Origin: Pocillopora verrucosa
Lineage: Eukaryota; Cnidaria; Anthozoa; Scleractinia; Pocilloporidae
Assembly (NCBI RefSeq): GCF_036669915.1
Contig: NC_089312.1
Span: forward strand, 16,625,317 to 16,689,316
Direction: 5' to 3'
Length of the DNA stretch: 64,000 nucleotides
Under the pieces are notes generated by a model. It did no database searches, had not been told where the DNA came from, and saw only the letters and a program-made list of their open reading frames with translations. Position 1 is the first letter of the stretch. Every line of letters starts with the position of its first letter. Below are positions 1-13,118 of the stretch, one piece after another. A program made the translations under genes and the position numbers.

Positions 1-384
1 GAGATTTTGTTTCAACTACAACAGTTTTATGAGAAAAAGAAAGTGGAATTTTATGGTTTCAATTGCTATACACATGTAACTGTTTTGTAGTTTTTAAGGT
101 TATAATTTTATAACTTTCTATAGGGATTGGTCATTATTGGACAATTTTGGTTGTGTCCAGAGAAAATTTGCATGATTTTCCCCTAAGTTCAGTACTATTC
201 TTGTGAACAAATAAATTATGACCATTCCTTTAGAATTTTTCCATGAACATTTACAAGGCCCAGTTGGCACATTCAAATTGCTGAACAAAATGTAAAGTGA
301 AATAGGTGTTTCTAACTTTCAAAGCGTGTGAATTATCTTCGCTGTTTCGTTCAATAAATGCAATGTCTCTATCTTATTTTTCAG

Positions 385-3300
385 TTCAAAATGCTACTCA
401 ATATTTTGTCCATTCTGCTAAATAAGACCAAGTATTTCTTGAGTAAACTAAGGAGGATTTTTCCAGCTGACAACAATCCTAACGAAGGTGTTACAGCATT
501 GGTCACTCTGTTTGAACTGACCCTGGAATCTGCAAGAGAACTAGAATCTGAATTTCCATCAGTTTTTAAAAGACTTCCACAGGCTCGACAATTCTCCAAC
601 AACTTGTCGAAAGCTCCAGTTTGCGATCTTCTGGCTTCCTTTGTCGAGGTACATATGAACCCTTTACTCTCTAACATTAGTATGCATATTCTCCATACCT
701 ACTCCATACATTTCTTAAGGTTCTGAGAAGGAGAATTTGTCCAACAATCAAGAGCTTCTTTAGTTGGTGATCGTTTCATTTATTCTCATGACCTTAATGT
801 TTGATTCAGAGATGATATAGTAAGGAGAAATTAGATGCCAGTCACTCTTAGGGATTTAAGGGTTAATTGGTGTGAAAGAGTAACCCCACGGTTCCTTTCT
901 TTTCGATCGCCCCGGCCAGTTTTTCGAGACCAGTGAAACGTTCATGGTTATTTGGCTTAACTTTAATTAAATGGTCCGATCGCATGGGCGTTATTAGGGA
1001 TGATCGAAGCGCCCCGGACAATATGGAAGCCTTTAGCTTTAGTTCGTCACTCAAAACAATTTGAAGTGCTATGCAGTGAGTTTTACAAACTGAATGCGAA
1101 ATACAATGTATGATAAAAATCCCCTCCACTTGCTGTGTCAGCATTATGGTACCATGTACTTTGGAAGAGACCGCTGTATTTAAAATGTGCATCTCAAAGA
1201 GGGAGAGGAAATAATTCTGTATTACGTTGGTTTTTGCTTTACTTCGCTGTTTCTTTGCCCCCGAAAACTAAATCCCCTCTGAACCAATCAGATGCGAAAC
1301 TACAACCAACCGCGGCCTAATCATAAGTGACGTTTTCCCGCTCTTGAGGCAGTTTGCTTGGGTTTAGTTTCAATTCTTTTTGGCCCATTTAAGTTGCTTT
1401 ATTCTTGGTGTCGCAAAACTCAATCGGAAAGAGTTCTAGGTAGTATTCTGATCATTTTCCTTTGGGTAGACGTTTACGATATCATGACACGTCTCCTTTA
1501 AACGCTCAACCAAAAAACTTGCGAAAAGCGTCAACCTAACACTTAATGGAACAATTTCAGTATCTGGGCAATTGCGCACCTACCCCTCCCCTAACGCAAC
1601 ATTAACCCTAACTTATTATCAGTTGACTATTGTTGGGTCAGGGGAGGGGTAGGTGCGCAGTTGCTCGGATACTGACATTGATCCGACCTGCGTTATCCCT
1701 CCCGTTGAAAGATGACAGCTGCCATTCTATCGTGACGTTAATAGCAATATTTATCACTGATGTTTCCTTACATTCTATTTGTTTTCCTAAGAATGAGATC
1801 GAGGGTCGATATGAAGGTCTCAAAGTAAAAGCCACCACAGCTTTGGGTCAGAACTTCTCAATGTCAAAGCTTTTGCTTAAATCTATCCTGGAAATTCATC
1901 ATGAAGTCAGTTATTACAACTCACAATACAAACAGGCTTTTTCCAGGTTAGTCATTTTTATTTCATACTAGTTTACAGCCTTGTTCTTGTTTCGTTTTAC
2001 TCAATTCTCAACCTCGTTCCCAGCGTTCTTTCTCTTCCATCCTCAAGGACCCGCCCGCCCTACGGCGTGTCTTTGTTCTTCACAAGCACGTGACCGGCCG
2101 CAACCAGGGTACTTTCTCAAGGAAGGAAGAGGGAGGACCCTGGGAACGAGGTTGCTCAATTTGTGTCTCTCTCACTTCCTTATACCTAGTTCTAAGTGAC
2201 TTGTATGATTTTTGTCACAGGTATTTTGATATCATGAAACTCTCTGCTTGTAAGTTTTATTCCCTGCTGATGTCAGATGTGGAAGAACTGTGTCAAAATC
2301 AACCTCGAAACCAACGACCTGATAATGTGGATTGTTTCATGTTGTGTTTGGCATTCCGCTTATCCAAACTCGATAAAGAATGGGCTGAGTACATTCCTCA
2401 CCGGTTAGTTCTCATTTTTTTTATTTAATTGTAAATGGGAATCATATCATTGTTATGTTACAAGATTAACGTATCAATGCCTCAAAACGAGCAAGAACGA
2501 TGTTAACTTTTTTGAAATACGTGTTTGCAAGGAAGAATCTAGTTTTTTTGCTTAAAGGAAATTGTGACGATAATGAATTGTGAGTGCAATTTTCATTCAC
2601 TCCAACTTCTGAAGGGTATCATCAGGATCTCACTGTTTTAGTTGTGGGACTTTGTTCCACAACCCTAAATTTGACGACAGACAAGACAAAGAGAGCACAT
2701 TTTTTTAGTCTTCTTGACGATTGGTTTGGTATTTCAGTTAAGGGTATTCAAGTAATTTCTGATTTGTATTTTCAATAGGCCACATTTGAAGTTGACAAAC
2801 AATAGTTTAAGCAGCTTCTATGAAGAAAAAGATATATACCGTGTTAAACAAAACAGCTTTAAAACTTGTGTAGGTTTTGGTGTTAATGGGGTTTAAGGCT
2901 CTTTAAATGTTGGCTAAGTAGTTTCTTTGACTTAGATTTAAAGTAAGCTGATTAAAGAAATAAACATCTCTATATTACATTCTAGGAGTCAAAAATGGCG
3001 TCAGCCTTTTCTGGGATTTGCACTACAGTGGCTGGATGCTACCGGTCATTTGCTCCAAGCGCTTGTTCCTCAGCTTATTAACCATGACTTATGGGAGCCA
3101 GTGGCAGTAATTATCCATCGATCACATGAACAGAAGCGCAATGTAAAGACACATCCTACTTCTCGCCTACGGTCTGGTTCTGTTCCGTCCTTGACACCGT
3201 CTAGTCCTTCTGCTTTCAAAACTGTGGCACCTTCAGCTGGATCTCCTGCTAAGATACAACATGTATAACTTATAAGTTTGTGAACTTCATCTGTAAATAA

Positions 3301-6300
3301 AGGTTAACGAAAAATTCAACTTAGTGATATTGTTAAAGGAAGGCAAACCATGTTCTGTGTTGACTCTATAGAAGGACCACACGCTCACTAACCTAGGAAT
3401 TACGTCTTACGTCTCCAAGAGGATTGTTGATTAGACTTTGTATAAGAAAAATTTCTCATTACCAACTAATTACCATAACTATCATGCCAGCTGAACTGAT
3501 AACTTTGTGAATCTTTTTCTTATTTTCATCTTAGTCTTCTGCCGCGAAAGGAAAAGCCAAGAGTGCTAAAGGGAAAGAGCCCCTTCCGTCAGGAGAGAAG
3601 AATCGAAAACGCACCCTGCGTGTGGAATATGACAGCAGCTCTGGAGAAGATGGAAAGACAGTGAAGGTACAAGCCCAAGTGAATTTCCCGCGGAAAAAAG
3701 TTGCTTCCAGTGTGGAGAAGAAAATATTAGAACCCCAAAGTAGTCAAGCAGAGGCTACCAGCAGAGAGATACCACCGGCAATGAATGATCCAGCGACACA
3801 GCCGCTATCAGGTCCGGAGGAAACCAAGAGGTCTGGAGAAGGAAATGAACAGCCAAGTAGTACGCAGGATGAGGATCGACCAGCACAGTCCTTTGAAAAA
3901 GAAGAAAGTTCTGTGCCATTCAATACTCAAGAATACCAAGAAAACACCATTGAAGTACACAGTCCAAAGAATGGAACAGAAACTATGGGTCTACAATCGA
4001 GTGGCTCCCCAGCTGATCAGTCAGATTTGACGGACAGTCACACCAACCTCTCGAGGAACCAAGGCACTCCCTTTGAGAATGACTCTACCTATGAATCAGA
4101 CAGCGAAAACTCAATTCACACGTCTGATTCGTTTGACTTCATTGAGGATAGAGGGAAGGCAAAGGTTCCCAAAAAGAGTCAAACAAAAACTTTTCAACCG
4201 ATTGAAGACGCTATTAAAAGTGGGACAGGACGAAGGGGCTTTAGTTCGATTGAAGATTGCCAAACCTGCCCTGCGAGACACAGCTGTTTTGGTTCAGAAA
4301 ACGATGAGAGAGGTTTAGGTGTACGCAAATCTGATCCAGACAAAAATAAGCGAAGTGCACATATTCCAATGCCACGAAACAAACTCATTGATAAGCTACG
4401 TCCATTAGGTGCTTCCTATCACTCGGAATGTGGCAGTTTTCAAAGTACCTATGGGTCAGTCTTCTCCGAGAGTACTGAAGGCAGCTATCGCACTCCTCGT
4501 TCCAGTCCCACCCCTTCACAGCAAGGCCAGTCAGCAACCCAAAATGAAGGCGATCATCACTCAGACAGGATTACTTCTCGAGACGACACACCCAGGTGGT
4601 TGGCAATTTCGAGCTCGTTTGTGGATGTGATTGGCGCCGTAAACCGTTTGGCCGCATTTGCGTGTCACCTTTGCGAGATCCTCTGCCCAGACGAGGGTCC
4701 TCAGAGAAGTGAGCAAGCCGCGGCAACAGCTGCTGCGTGTTCCACGGCAGGAGATGAGGATTTGGGGCACGAATCATTGGAGATTAAAAGGAGCCTCTAC
4801 CACAGACTAGTCCAGGTACAGTCTACATATACGGTATGATAATTCTTTAGAGCCAGCATACTCGTGAGACACTTCGAAAATGTTGGGTTTTTTCCGATTC
4901 AGGGTGGGTCTAGTTCAGGAAATGAATTACGAGAATCTGTCGTATGAATTTTGGCTACTTGATTATCAATTTGTTATCGGTGGAACCTTTTATCGGAACT
5001 TTTATTTTTGTGGACCGCGTCAAGAAGGCCGAAAGCTAACAATGGAAGTGACGTTCATTCGATTAAATCAAACCTCTTATGGAGAAGACTTGAGGCCCAT
5101 TGCTTGCGTAAAACCGCGGTTTGTGTTAGACCTCGTTTAATAACCGGCCTATAGGGTTTAAAGTTATTTTCATGTAATCAACCAACCCTAACCGCAACCC
5201 AAAGCTGATGTATTTATTTCTCAAGCCGTTATATTAATTGACTGAAGAAATAAAAACACCTCTTGCATTTTATCGTGAACAAATTAAACTAACAACAGAG
5301 TTCTGTCAGAAAAATGTGCCCAGGCCATAGTATATGTTTTGACTTCATACAGTGTCATTTGTAGGCTGCCTGCGCTGCTCCATGTACTGTATATCTGTTG
5401 TTCTAACAGCTACATTGTATATGATTTATCCTTTAAAAGGTGATGTTGTCGTTTGTAAAGCTGTACTCGGACAATGTCTTCGCTATGGACACGTGTGGCT
5501 TGACAGATGAAATTCTGACTGACTTATTGGGAGAACGAGTTCAGAGGCTTCTCAGAACACAGAGGGATGAAGGGAAATTACATGGATGCCGTCACAATCC
5601 TTTAGCCAGCCAAAGCTGTAACACAACAGATTTGCAGGGTAGGTCTTCGGTATAAAGTGTGCAGTGATAATTTGAGAAGTTTTTAATCGAGTGTGGAAAG
5701 GAACGCAGGATTGCATGGGGTTTGCCTTATAATGCTCTCTGATTGGTCCAGATAACCTGCGCCATTTTCTCAACCATTCAGATTCAAAATAAAAACCAAT
5801 CACGTTTTTTTTGGATTATTTTTCATTGGATCCTTGTAATATTTTCTCTGGTTTGATTGGCCGATATGATTATTTCAGATTTCACCACAATCGTGGGGCA
5901 TATTTCAGTTTGAAAAGGTACAAGTTATTGCTTGGTGATTAATTGGTTAAATTCATGGACTAAATCTTTTCGTATCTTTTACATGGTATAGGTGCGCGCA
6001 TACCACCATGCGAGGGAATGTCCAGGATGGAGGTGAATCTTGGTGGCTTCGAACCACTCACAAGACAGGTCTGTTGATAAGAATTTATTACAGAGGACCC
6101 TTCTTTCGTGGGGCATGCCTGGGACTAGAGAAAGTGTCCCTTCAATGAGGTGTTCCTTGATTGAAGCTATCTGATGTATTTGTTATAGGAGCATTTTTCT
6201 TTGTTTTTCACTTGGAACCAAAGTTAAGTTTCCTCGATTATTCAGTGACGTTTCCTGAATAGAGGGATCCTAAAAGCTGCTGAGCTTTCACTGTAGTTTA

Positions 6301-9300
6301 AGAATCAAAACAATACCTTCATCACTCTGCACCTTCTGCATTTTTTATCGACGCAAATTTTGTGTTTATTTCTGGCAAAAATGTTTTTATTTCATCAGTC
6401 TCTATTCTCTTATCGAGCGAAAGTGGTTTATCAATTACTCGATATTTGAAAATTTACTGACAGCCAATTCAGAGAAACGCTGAGTAAGATCCGTTTTCGC
6501 AGCTCCTACTACAACAACAACAAAAATAGTAGCAACACACATTACGACCAGGCTCCACCATTCACTGCATGTCATTATTTGTCACCAGATGGGCATCAGA
6601 CTGACCAATGTGGCGATCTTGAGAAGCACTCTTCCATGGTTGTTAGAGCACGTAACTTCCGCTATCACCAATCCCGATTTGATGGAGTATGACTCGTGCC
6701 TTTCCTATTGTGAGACTGGGCCCAGCCTGGATGGAATTTCCATAGGCAGTACAGGTAATGTGAAGAGTTTTAAGAACAGTATGAATAGGCTGGTACATTT
6801 TTACGCACACATTTACTTAAGATGAACACATGCTGCTGGTTTTGACAGTGTTTACTTAAAATGAAGATGATGGCTTAGGCGTTACACCCCTTGCACTATA
6901 ACCCTTACGCAAATATTATAAAGTTAGGCGGGTCTACTTGTAAGGCACGTATATTTAGACACTGTCAATACTGATCGCCGATTGGTGACATGAATTGCCC
7001 ATGTCTGGTTTTAGTAGCGTTTATCACGCTAGAAAGATAACCTTCTCGCCGCAATTTTAGTTTCACAAAAATAACTCCTTGTCAAATGTATTTTATATAC
7101 AGCTGAAGGAAGAATTGATGCTCCACGAGCAACGACAGATGCACTCTATCACCCAGGTGTACTGACGAATTCTGTTGAGCACTTTTGCAGGCTCGAGATT
7201 TCTCAAGTGAAGCTTATTTCTTACAGGGTAAGTCTACCTTGGTAATTTTGGCCGATATCAGCTGTTGTGCAAGCTGCAAAGGCTGTAGAATATATAATGG
7301 TCTTACATAGAACACGGTCGATACATCTAGACTCGAACCAATTCAGGTCTGCTGTTGATAGTTGTGTGTGAATTATTGTCAAAGGAATGTTACCAAGATG
7401 TTACCATACATAATATCGTTAGTATTATTTACGATTTTCCTAACGGCTTGATCATAGTTGGTAGAGGCGGCTGGTCATGAAGGAGAAGAAAACAAGGGAG
7501 CAGAAGTTTATTTTAGGAATTCTCTGACCACTAGTTTCGATATTTTGGTTTTGTGATCAAACCTTGTTACGGAATAAACAATATGAGCAGCTGGTCATAT
7601 TGACTGGAATGCTCTGGAACGTTTTGTACAGTCACGTCCACAACACCTGACAAGAACTTTTGTCAAAGAAATATTTTGGGTTTCTTTCTTAATCAACTAC
7701 TACTAAATATGGTACTTATTACAAGTAATTATTCTTAGATCAGCATTTCGTAAGAACAACCTCTTATTTGGTGTTTCCGATTATTTACTTTTGCAGATCA
7801 ACATACTCTTCAAACAGCTTCTAAGAACTGTACTTGATCTTCATCTTCCAAGATACGACACGAAAAAACGTCTGATACCAGCTATGAAATATCTGTCCCG
7901 TGAATTGCAGAAATTTCATGATGTGCTGTACCCGGAAGACTTTAACAAAATCCTCTTAAACCTATGGGATCACGTAGTGCGGGTAAGTATTAAATAGACG
8001 ATAAAGGGGTGGTTCAGCCTTTAACTCCCACGGGTGACCAAGACAGAATTTCCCCTAACAATATCGGTACCATATCAAGTAGACGAGTGATGAGAATGAA
8101 GAAAAATATCAATTAGGGGATTATTAGTTGATCCAATACCAAATTCTCCAAACTAACATTAGAGGAATTGTATGGCAGACAGTAAGGAGAATTACTGATT
8201 AGATCTTGGGAGTGAAAGGGTTGAAAGCGTCAAGAAAGCAACTTAAGAGACTGGTACTACTCACATGCAATTGCGAAGGGATGAAAAATTTAACCTGTTG
8301 TCTTATTCTTCATAAGAATATTAGCAAGACGGTATTAGTCTTATCGCGAGTCTGGGACAAAGATAAGTTCCACTGAAAGGTATCGAATCCCTGATCCTCG
8401 GATTTTGCGGTCTGATGCTCAACCACTGAGCCACGGAGACTGCAGTGAATTAGGTCATGATTAGGTTCATATGTGACAAGTTTCCTACATACTGTGAGTA
8501 TCAAAAATGAAAAAGAAGTATCGTGTGAGTAAATTGGATGAAGAAGATGGTAAAGTTTACATTTAAGCTCGGTTGTCAATTAAGAGAAAGTTGTTATTCG
8601 GTCATATTCACTAAGAAATCGTGAATTGTCGAGCTTTACGTGCATGAAAATGGGCAAAAATGAATTCTAATTGTTGTCCACTATTCTCATGATCCTTGCA
8701 TCAACCCTGTAGTAAAGGAGAAAATGTCTATAATTCACATTAAATACACATATTTTGCTTGCGTCCAGTAAATATTTTTGCTCAAGCGCACAAACGGCTG
8801 AAAACAGGTGGCATCAATTTTGGAGTTTTTTTCATTTCTCTTTTGCTGTGCTCAGCCCTTCTTCTATCTGAGGAATAAACGGAACTTCAGTCAAGCGATA
8901 ACAAAAAGGATTGGGGGGTTCGGGAATGGTACCATTTTATCAGTTGGTTTGAATTGACTGATCGAACTCTTTAGTTGATATTTCCCTTTTGTTTTGCATT
9001 AGAATTTCGAAGAAGAATGTCGTCGTTTGGTGAGAAGAAAGTCTTATGCATCAAAACAAAGCCATCTTTTGCAGCAGGCTGTGTCGGTAGGGATTTTACG
9101 TTCTTGTTAATAGTGAACTTCCTTTTTTCATACTTCTTTCCCTAACAAACTGAGCAGATTCCATTTTTTAAATTTAATGCAGAAAATTATTTTGGTTTTC
9201 ATTGACTTTTCTTCTCTAAGTTCCATAACTGGTCGAGAAAACTCGCGCCCTTTTCTTAACCAATCAGATGCGGAACGCCCATAACCGTTTTAGTCACACT

Positions 9301-12300
9301 CGCTTTCCCGCGCTTGATGAAGTGTGGATATGGTAACGTTGATGTCTTCTTTATCACAAATGAATTTTACCACTGCCTTTTTTTTTAGTATCTGATGCAG
9401 TTTTTCTATGATGGAGGGGATGGAATTGCGTTCGATGACTTTGCCACACCAATGGTAAGACAGTTGTTTAAAGCTCGACACTTGACTTCAAGAAGTACAT
9501 TAGTAGTTTTTTTCTGAATCAACCAAGCCTTCATATGCCACTACACAGTATTCTGACGTTATTATAATCAATCTACATGAGATAACATCACAGCAGCTTC
9601 CTATGATTTCCTATCCCGTTGCCGTCCTCACCACTCGTATACATATAACTCACCTCAAATAAAGGGTGTGCTTATTAGAAGTTTGTGTTTTCCTCTCGCT
9701 ACGCGGTATTTAGGAATTTTAAGCGTATTAGCGGAAGAGAAAGTGGTGGAAAATTAACTCTTGTATTTTGGTATCTTGTTCTTATTCTGTCAAGTCTCCC
9801 CCCCCCCTCCCTGCCTTCTCTTTAAAGATTTTTTGCTCTTTGAAACGTCATGGTATACAGAATTCATTATTTAGTTAAGCAAGGAAATAAAAATATATCG
9901 ACTTTCGAGTGAGCGATCCTTTATGTTCAGAATAAAGACGAACGGGTGCAGGAGAAGGAACGGTAAGGGTTGCGGGTTTCTTGGGGGAGGGGTGGCTCTG
10001 GGAGAAACGGAAAGATGGGGAAGGGTGAGTCAAACGATAAAGAATGAAATAACCATTGTGTCTCTTATTTTCAAGGATTCTGTCGTAAAGCACTTACAGT
10101 TGTACACCACCTCAACAGATAGACTCATTTCCATGTACCGCTCCTTTAACAGACAGGTAAGATCTCTAAAGACGAAAGAAATGATAGAGCAATTTTTAAT
10201 TTCGGAGAGTTAGTAGTTATATTAGATTTTGGCAGGAAAAATTGTATCCCTGGTCAAGGCATATTCCTCTCTTTAAACACAACAACATGAGAGATACGAA
10301 AAGAAAGATTATTTTTATGGTGCTTTTATCAAGTGATAAATTACCTATAAGCGAACACCGTTGAGCCATTGAAAGCACTGAAATTCCTAAATATACAACT
10401 TGACTTGCGTTAAGAATCTTACTTGAATTAGAAAATGTATGAAGGAAAACCATAATCACAGTTGCCTGGTCAGCCTGTGACACCAGCAGGGCTGGGAATG
10501 GCGACTGATTGAGTTACCAATGTGACCACGCTTTCCAGCTGACCTGGAAGACTAAACTTCCTGGTTTAGAAGCCAGATTGGCGACTAGATTTTTTTAAGA
10601 TTGTGTTTGAAGTAAAAAACAAAGCAACTTTAGGTCGCACTCTGTATTAAAGGAACAAACCTATGTACAGAGTCCCCTTACTGAGAGGTATGTCAGTAAT
10701 TTACCGTAAATGGAAGGACTAGTGATAGAATTTAGTTTATCATAATTTGCTTTCTGTTCTTTAGGTTCTAAACATGCGGCAACAAAATCGGAATGAAGAA
10801 CTGACGTCGTCAATGAGCACTAGCTCACGTCTGGCTGATGCGAATGCTCCTGCGGATAGCTTCATTCAAGCCATGCGCAAAGATCTGCACACTTCTCGCA
10901 AGTGCTTTTCGGGCGCAGTGTTAGTTGAATGGGTGGTTAACTATGTTCTTAACCATGGTTACGACGAACTGGGACTTTGCATTGGGGACACGGAGACTAA
11001 AACAGGACTTGAGTTAGGTCAGCTTTTAATTAAAGAAGTTTTAATATGGTATCGAAATTAAAGAGGGATTGTATTGGTTTTTCCTCGCTTCACTCTTTAC
11101 ACGAGATTGGTGTAGTAAATTCGCGCCAACTTCTTAAGTAATTAGACATAAAATGAAAACCAATTGCAACTGTAAGAAGTCGGATATAAAGTGATCACAC
11201 AACCCTCTTTGTAATGACTTCGTTGATTATAGTGGTGCGTGCGCTTTTTCGGCTCAGACGTGTGTCGTATCTTGTTCAAGTCATGCACTCCCACGTTATG
11301 GGGAGGTAACACTACACACATACCCCTTGTTTTTGAGGAATACTTGTTATGCAAGAAAAATAAATTGTCCTTGTTAGTATTGAAGTATTTATACTCAAAC
11401 ATTTAATCGCCTGGCACCTTATTTCGATATTTGGCAGATAATTGTTAACCTGGTTATGCGAGTTAACATTCAACCACTCAAGCACATCTCCTCCCTCCAA
11501 CACCTTAAATTAGTTACGTGCTTTCTTTATTTGGTTTCATGTTGTACAGGCCAGTACCTTCTTAGGCACAGGGTTATGATCTGTGTTTGTCCGCCACCCC
11601 ATCTCAATCGACAGCCGTCAACTGAGAGAACAAGAGAACAACAAAACTTCGAGGAGAACGCACCGTCCGAGCGTGGAAAAGTGTTATTGGACGATAATTA
11701 CCTTCCAGATATTAAGGTCAATGACATTTCAACCCGGAGCAACAAAGGTGTGTTTTTTCAGTCATAAGTTGCACTTTCTAATTTGCCTACTACAATGTTT
11801 CTCTTTCTGCACATGTTTTGAAAATAAATGCTTTTAAGTTTCGCTGTAAGGAGAAGATATGTAATTGAAGCAATCTTCTATCATTTCGAAAGTTCGATAC
11901 TTCTCTATCATTAGTCTAAACTTGCTTTTGTTTCCTGACCTTTAATGGACTGGATTACTAGTTAAACTAAAAGTTTGCTTTATCTGCGCTAGATCGAGAT
12001 ACTTAAGATAACAAACAGTGAGGTAAATGAAATTAACTGATGTGAAATCTCCACGAAAACAGTAAGTTGATATAATTTGGGAGCACAATTTACCGCCAGG
12101 AGAGGCGCTAAAATAATTTGGAAAAAGTCTGTAAAATTGTCTTTATTTGGTTAAAATATTTCGAAGACATAAATGTTTCTTTTATAAGGTGATATGAATT
12201 AAGAATCATTACAAGTTTACAAGAAATGTGATGTCCAATATTCACAGCATACTTTGCTACCCGACTCAGATTTACCCGATAAATAACCGAAAAGCAAATC

Positions 12301-12351
12301 CTATTTTCCCGCAGAAAAGGTGCATGACGTAAACAAATAATAATAATAATG

Positions 12352-12398
<47 letters not shown>

Positions 12399-13118
12399 GA
12401 CTTTATTACAGTATTTTCACTGAAAGGTGGCTAACATGTAACAAACTAATCTAACAAACCCATGCATGTAAATCAGCAATAAGTACGGTTATCAATGATA
12501 CAAGAAATTGGCCCTTCGAACAGGGTTAACGCGCACTAATGTGGGTCTTCCTTGCAGACCGTAATTTACTCCCCTTTCGTGGATTACCATATTCTTTCTT
12601 ACCCTCCCCTCCCTCCTTGTCTTCCAGCCTAATCTACTCGCCCTGACTGCCTTTTTATCACTTTTCATTTCAAGCTATTTCGTTTGGGTTTTGTAGGTTC
12701 TCCAACATCGCTGTCCTCCTCTCGATCGAGGACGACATCCTCTGAGGAAGACGCTGATGATGAATACGAGAATGACGATGAAGATTCTGTGGGCTCTGCA
12801 AGGGATATTATGGATCGCTCTTACAGCGCGCAGTCTGAAAACGACTCTCCGAAATTTCATAATCACCCTAAAGCGCTGTACAAATTTATTTCCGAAGAGG
12901 ACAGCTCTAGAACGGAGGTGAAGTTTACTCTGGGATTTACAGATCGCTTGAAACTGCCCAATGAATTGAAACACATCCTTCGCGTTTTGTACACTAGGAA
13001 AAATTCGGATAAAACAGCGCGATCGTTTTTGAGAGAGCTTCCCCCAGGATATATGGAGGAAGCGTTGGGATCTGATCTTCTGGTTTTCTGGTCTTCTGGT
13101 AGCCCCATATTTTGTTAA
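385..13118 (+). CDS. Munc13-like protein with MUN region (MHD1 split by insert, MHD2) and C-terminal DEP-like domain; 5' end outside window
   Basis: Exons I read: 385-648, 1792-1946, 2221-2403, 2986-3262, 3535-4815, 5440-5649, 6589-6754, 7103-7227, 7797-7982, 9003-9086, 9389-9454, 10076-10156, 10765-11048, 11566-11747, 12697-13118. All have GT-AG borders and compatible phases; the least certain border is 5649 (GTATAA donor), because the nearer donor at 5639 breaks the frame. Total about 1,321 codons, with no start codon in the window. Around residues 190-250 the text resembles the first half of a Munc13 MHD1 (RSQKWRQPFLGFALQWLD). About 390 residues later comes the SSS-VD motif that normally follows closely (ISSSFVDVIGAVNRL). 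In between is a Ser/Glu/Lys-rich disordered insert. MHD2-like sequence lies at about 905-1020 (FNKILLNLWDHVV, FFYDGGDGIAF). A DEP-like fold follows at about 1050-1130 (CFSGAVLVEWVVNYVL, LGQLLIKEVLIWHRV), then an acidic Ser-rich tail. Munc13 proteins prime vesicles for SNARE fusion; that role here is inferred. No C2 domain is visible. AATAAA lies at 13598-13603. Confidence 0.8.
818..866 (-). repeat. Fragment of the CCCTTTAAC-ended MITE family
   Basis: A short piece matching one end of the longer copies at 8013, 13931 and 54013: AGTAAGGAGAAATTAGAT and the terminal GGATTTAAGGGTTAA. It sits in an intron of the Munc13-like gene. Orientation is arbitrary, because the family is close to palindromic at its ends. 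Confidence 0.5.
1558..1674. mobile_element. MITE, 117 bp, with about 44-bp terminal inverted repeats
   Basis: The left arm starts CAGTATCTGGGCAATTGC (1558 to about 1601) and pairs with the right arm ending GCTCGGATACTG (about 1631-1674). I count about five mismatches over 44 positions, with about 29 bp between the arms. It carries no coding capacity and lies in an intron of the Munc13-like gene. The structure fits a non-autonomous DNA transposon; the superfamily was not determined. Confidence 0.8.
2009..2154. mobile_element. MITE with 15-bp perfect terminal inverted repeats
   Basis: The ends are CAACCTCGTTCCCAG (2009-2023) and CTGGGAACGAGGTTG (2140-2154), an exact inverted pair. A CTCAATT string occurs on both outer sides, two bases from the left end and directly at the right end, and may be a target-site duplication. 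The element ends about 66 bp before the exon at 2221, so it forms most of that short intron. Confidence 0.75.
8013..8224. mobile_element. MITE of the CCCTTTAAC-ended family, about 210 bp
   Basis: It runs from CAGCCTTTAACTCCC to GGGAGTGAAAGGGTTG. The interior matches the copy at 13931-14145 almost base for base over long stretches (GGTGACCAAGACAGAATTTC, AGTTGATCCAATA, CAGTAAGGAGAATTAC). It has no coding capacity and is intronic in the Munc13-like gene. Confidence 0.85.
8330..8440 (-). mobile_element. SINE-like copy with tRNA-like head
   Basis: On the minus strand the head reads GTCTCCGTGGCTCAGTGG and continues through tRNA-like D, anticodon and T arms, including the B-box-like GGGATTCGATACC. 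It is followed by a body containing TTTGTCCCAGACTCGCGA. The same head and body occur in the same order at 20311. The anticodon loop has eight bases, so this is not a working tRNA. Confidence 0.7.
12336..12395. repeat. AAT trinucleotide microsatellite
   Basis: About 60 bp of nearly pure AAT/TAA repeat with one GAT interruption, in the last intron of the Munc13-like gene. It is followed by CTGACTTTATTACAG, which may be the tail of a dispersed element. Confidence 0.9.

Noticed and set aside
5440..5638. Donor at 5639 for the Munc13-like exon
   Set aside because: Joining it to 6589 breaks the frame within 33 codons; the GTATAA donor after 5649 keeps it open.
11551..11565. Acceptor before 11551 (GTTGTACAG)
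   Set aside because: It does not match the phase of the donor after 11048; the CTTAG acceptor ending at 11565 does, and restores the DEP-like text.
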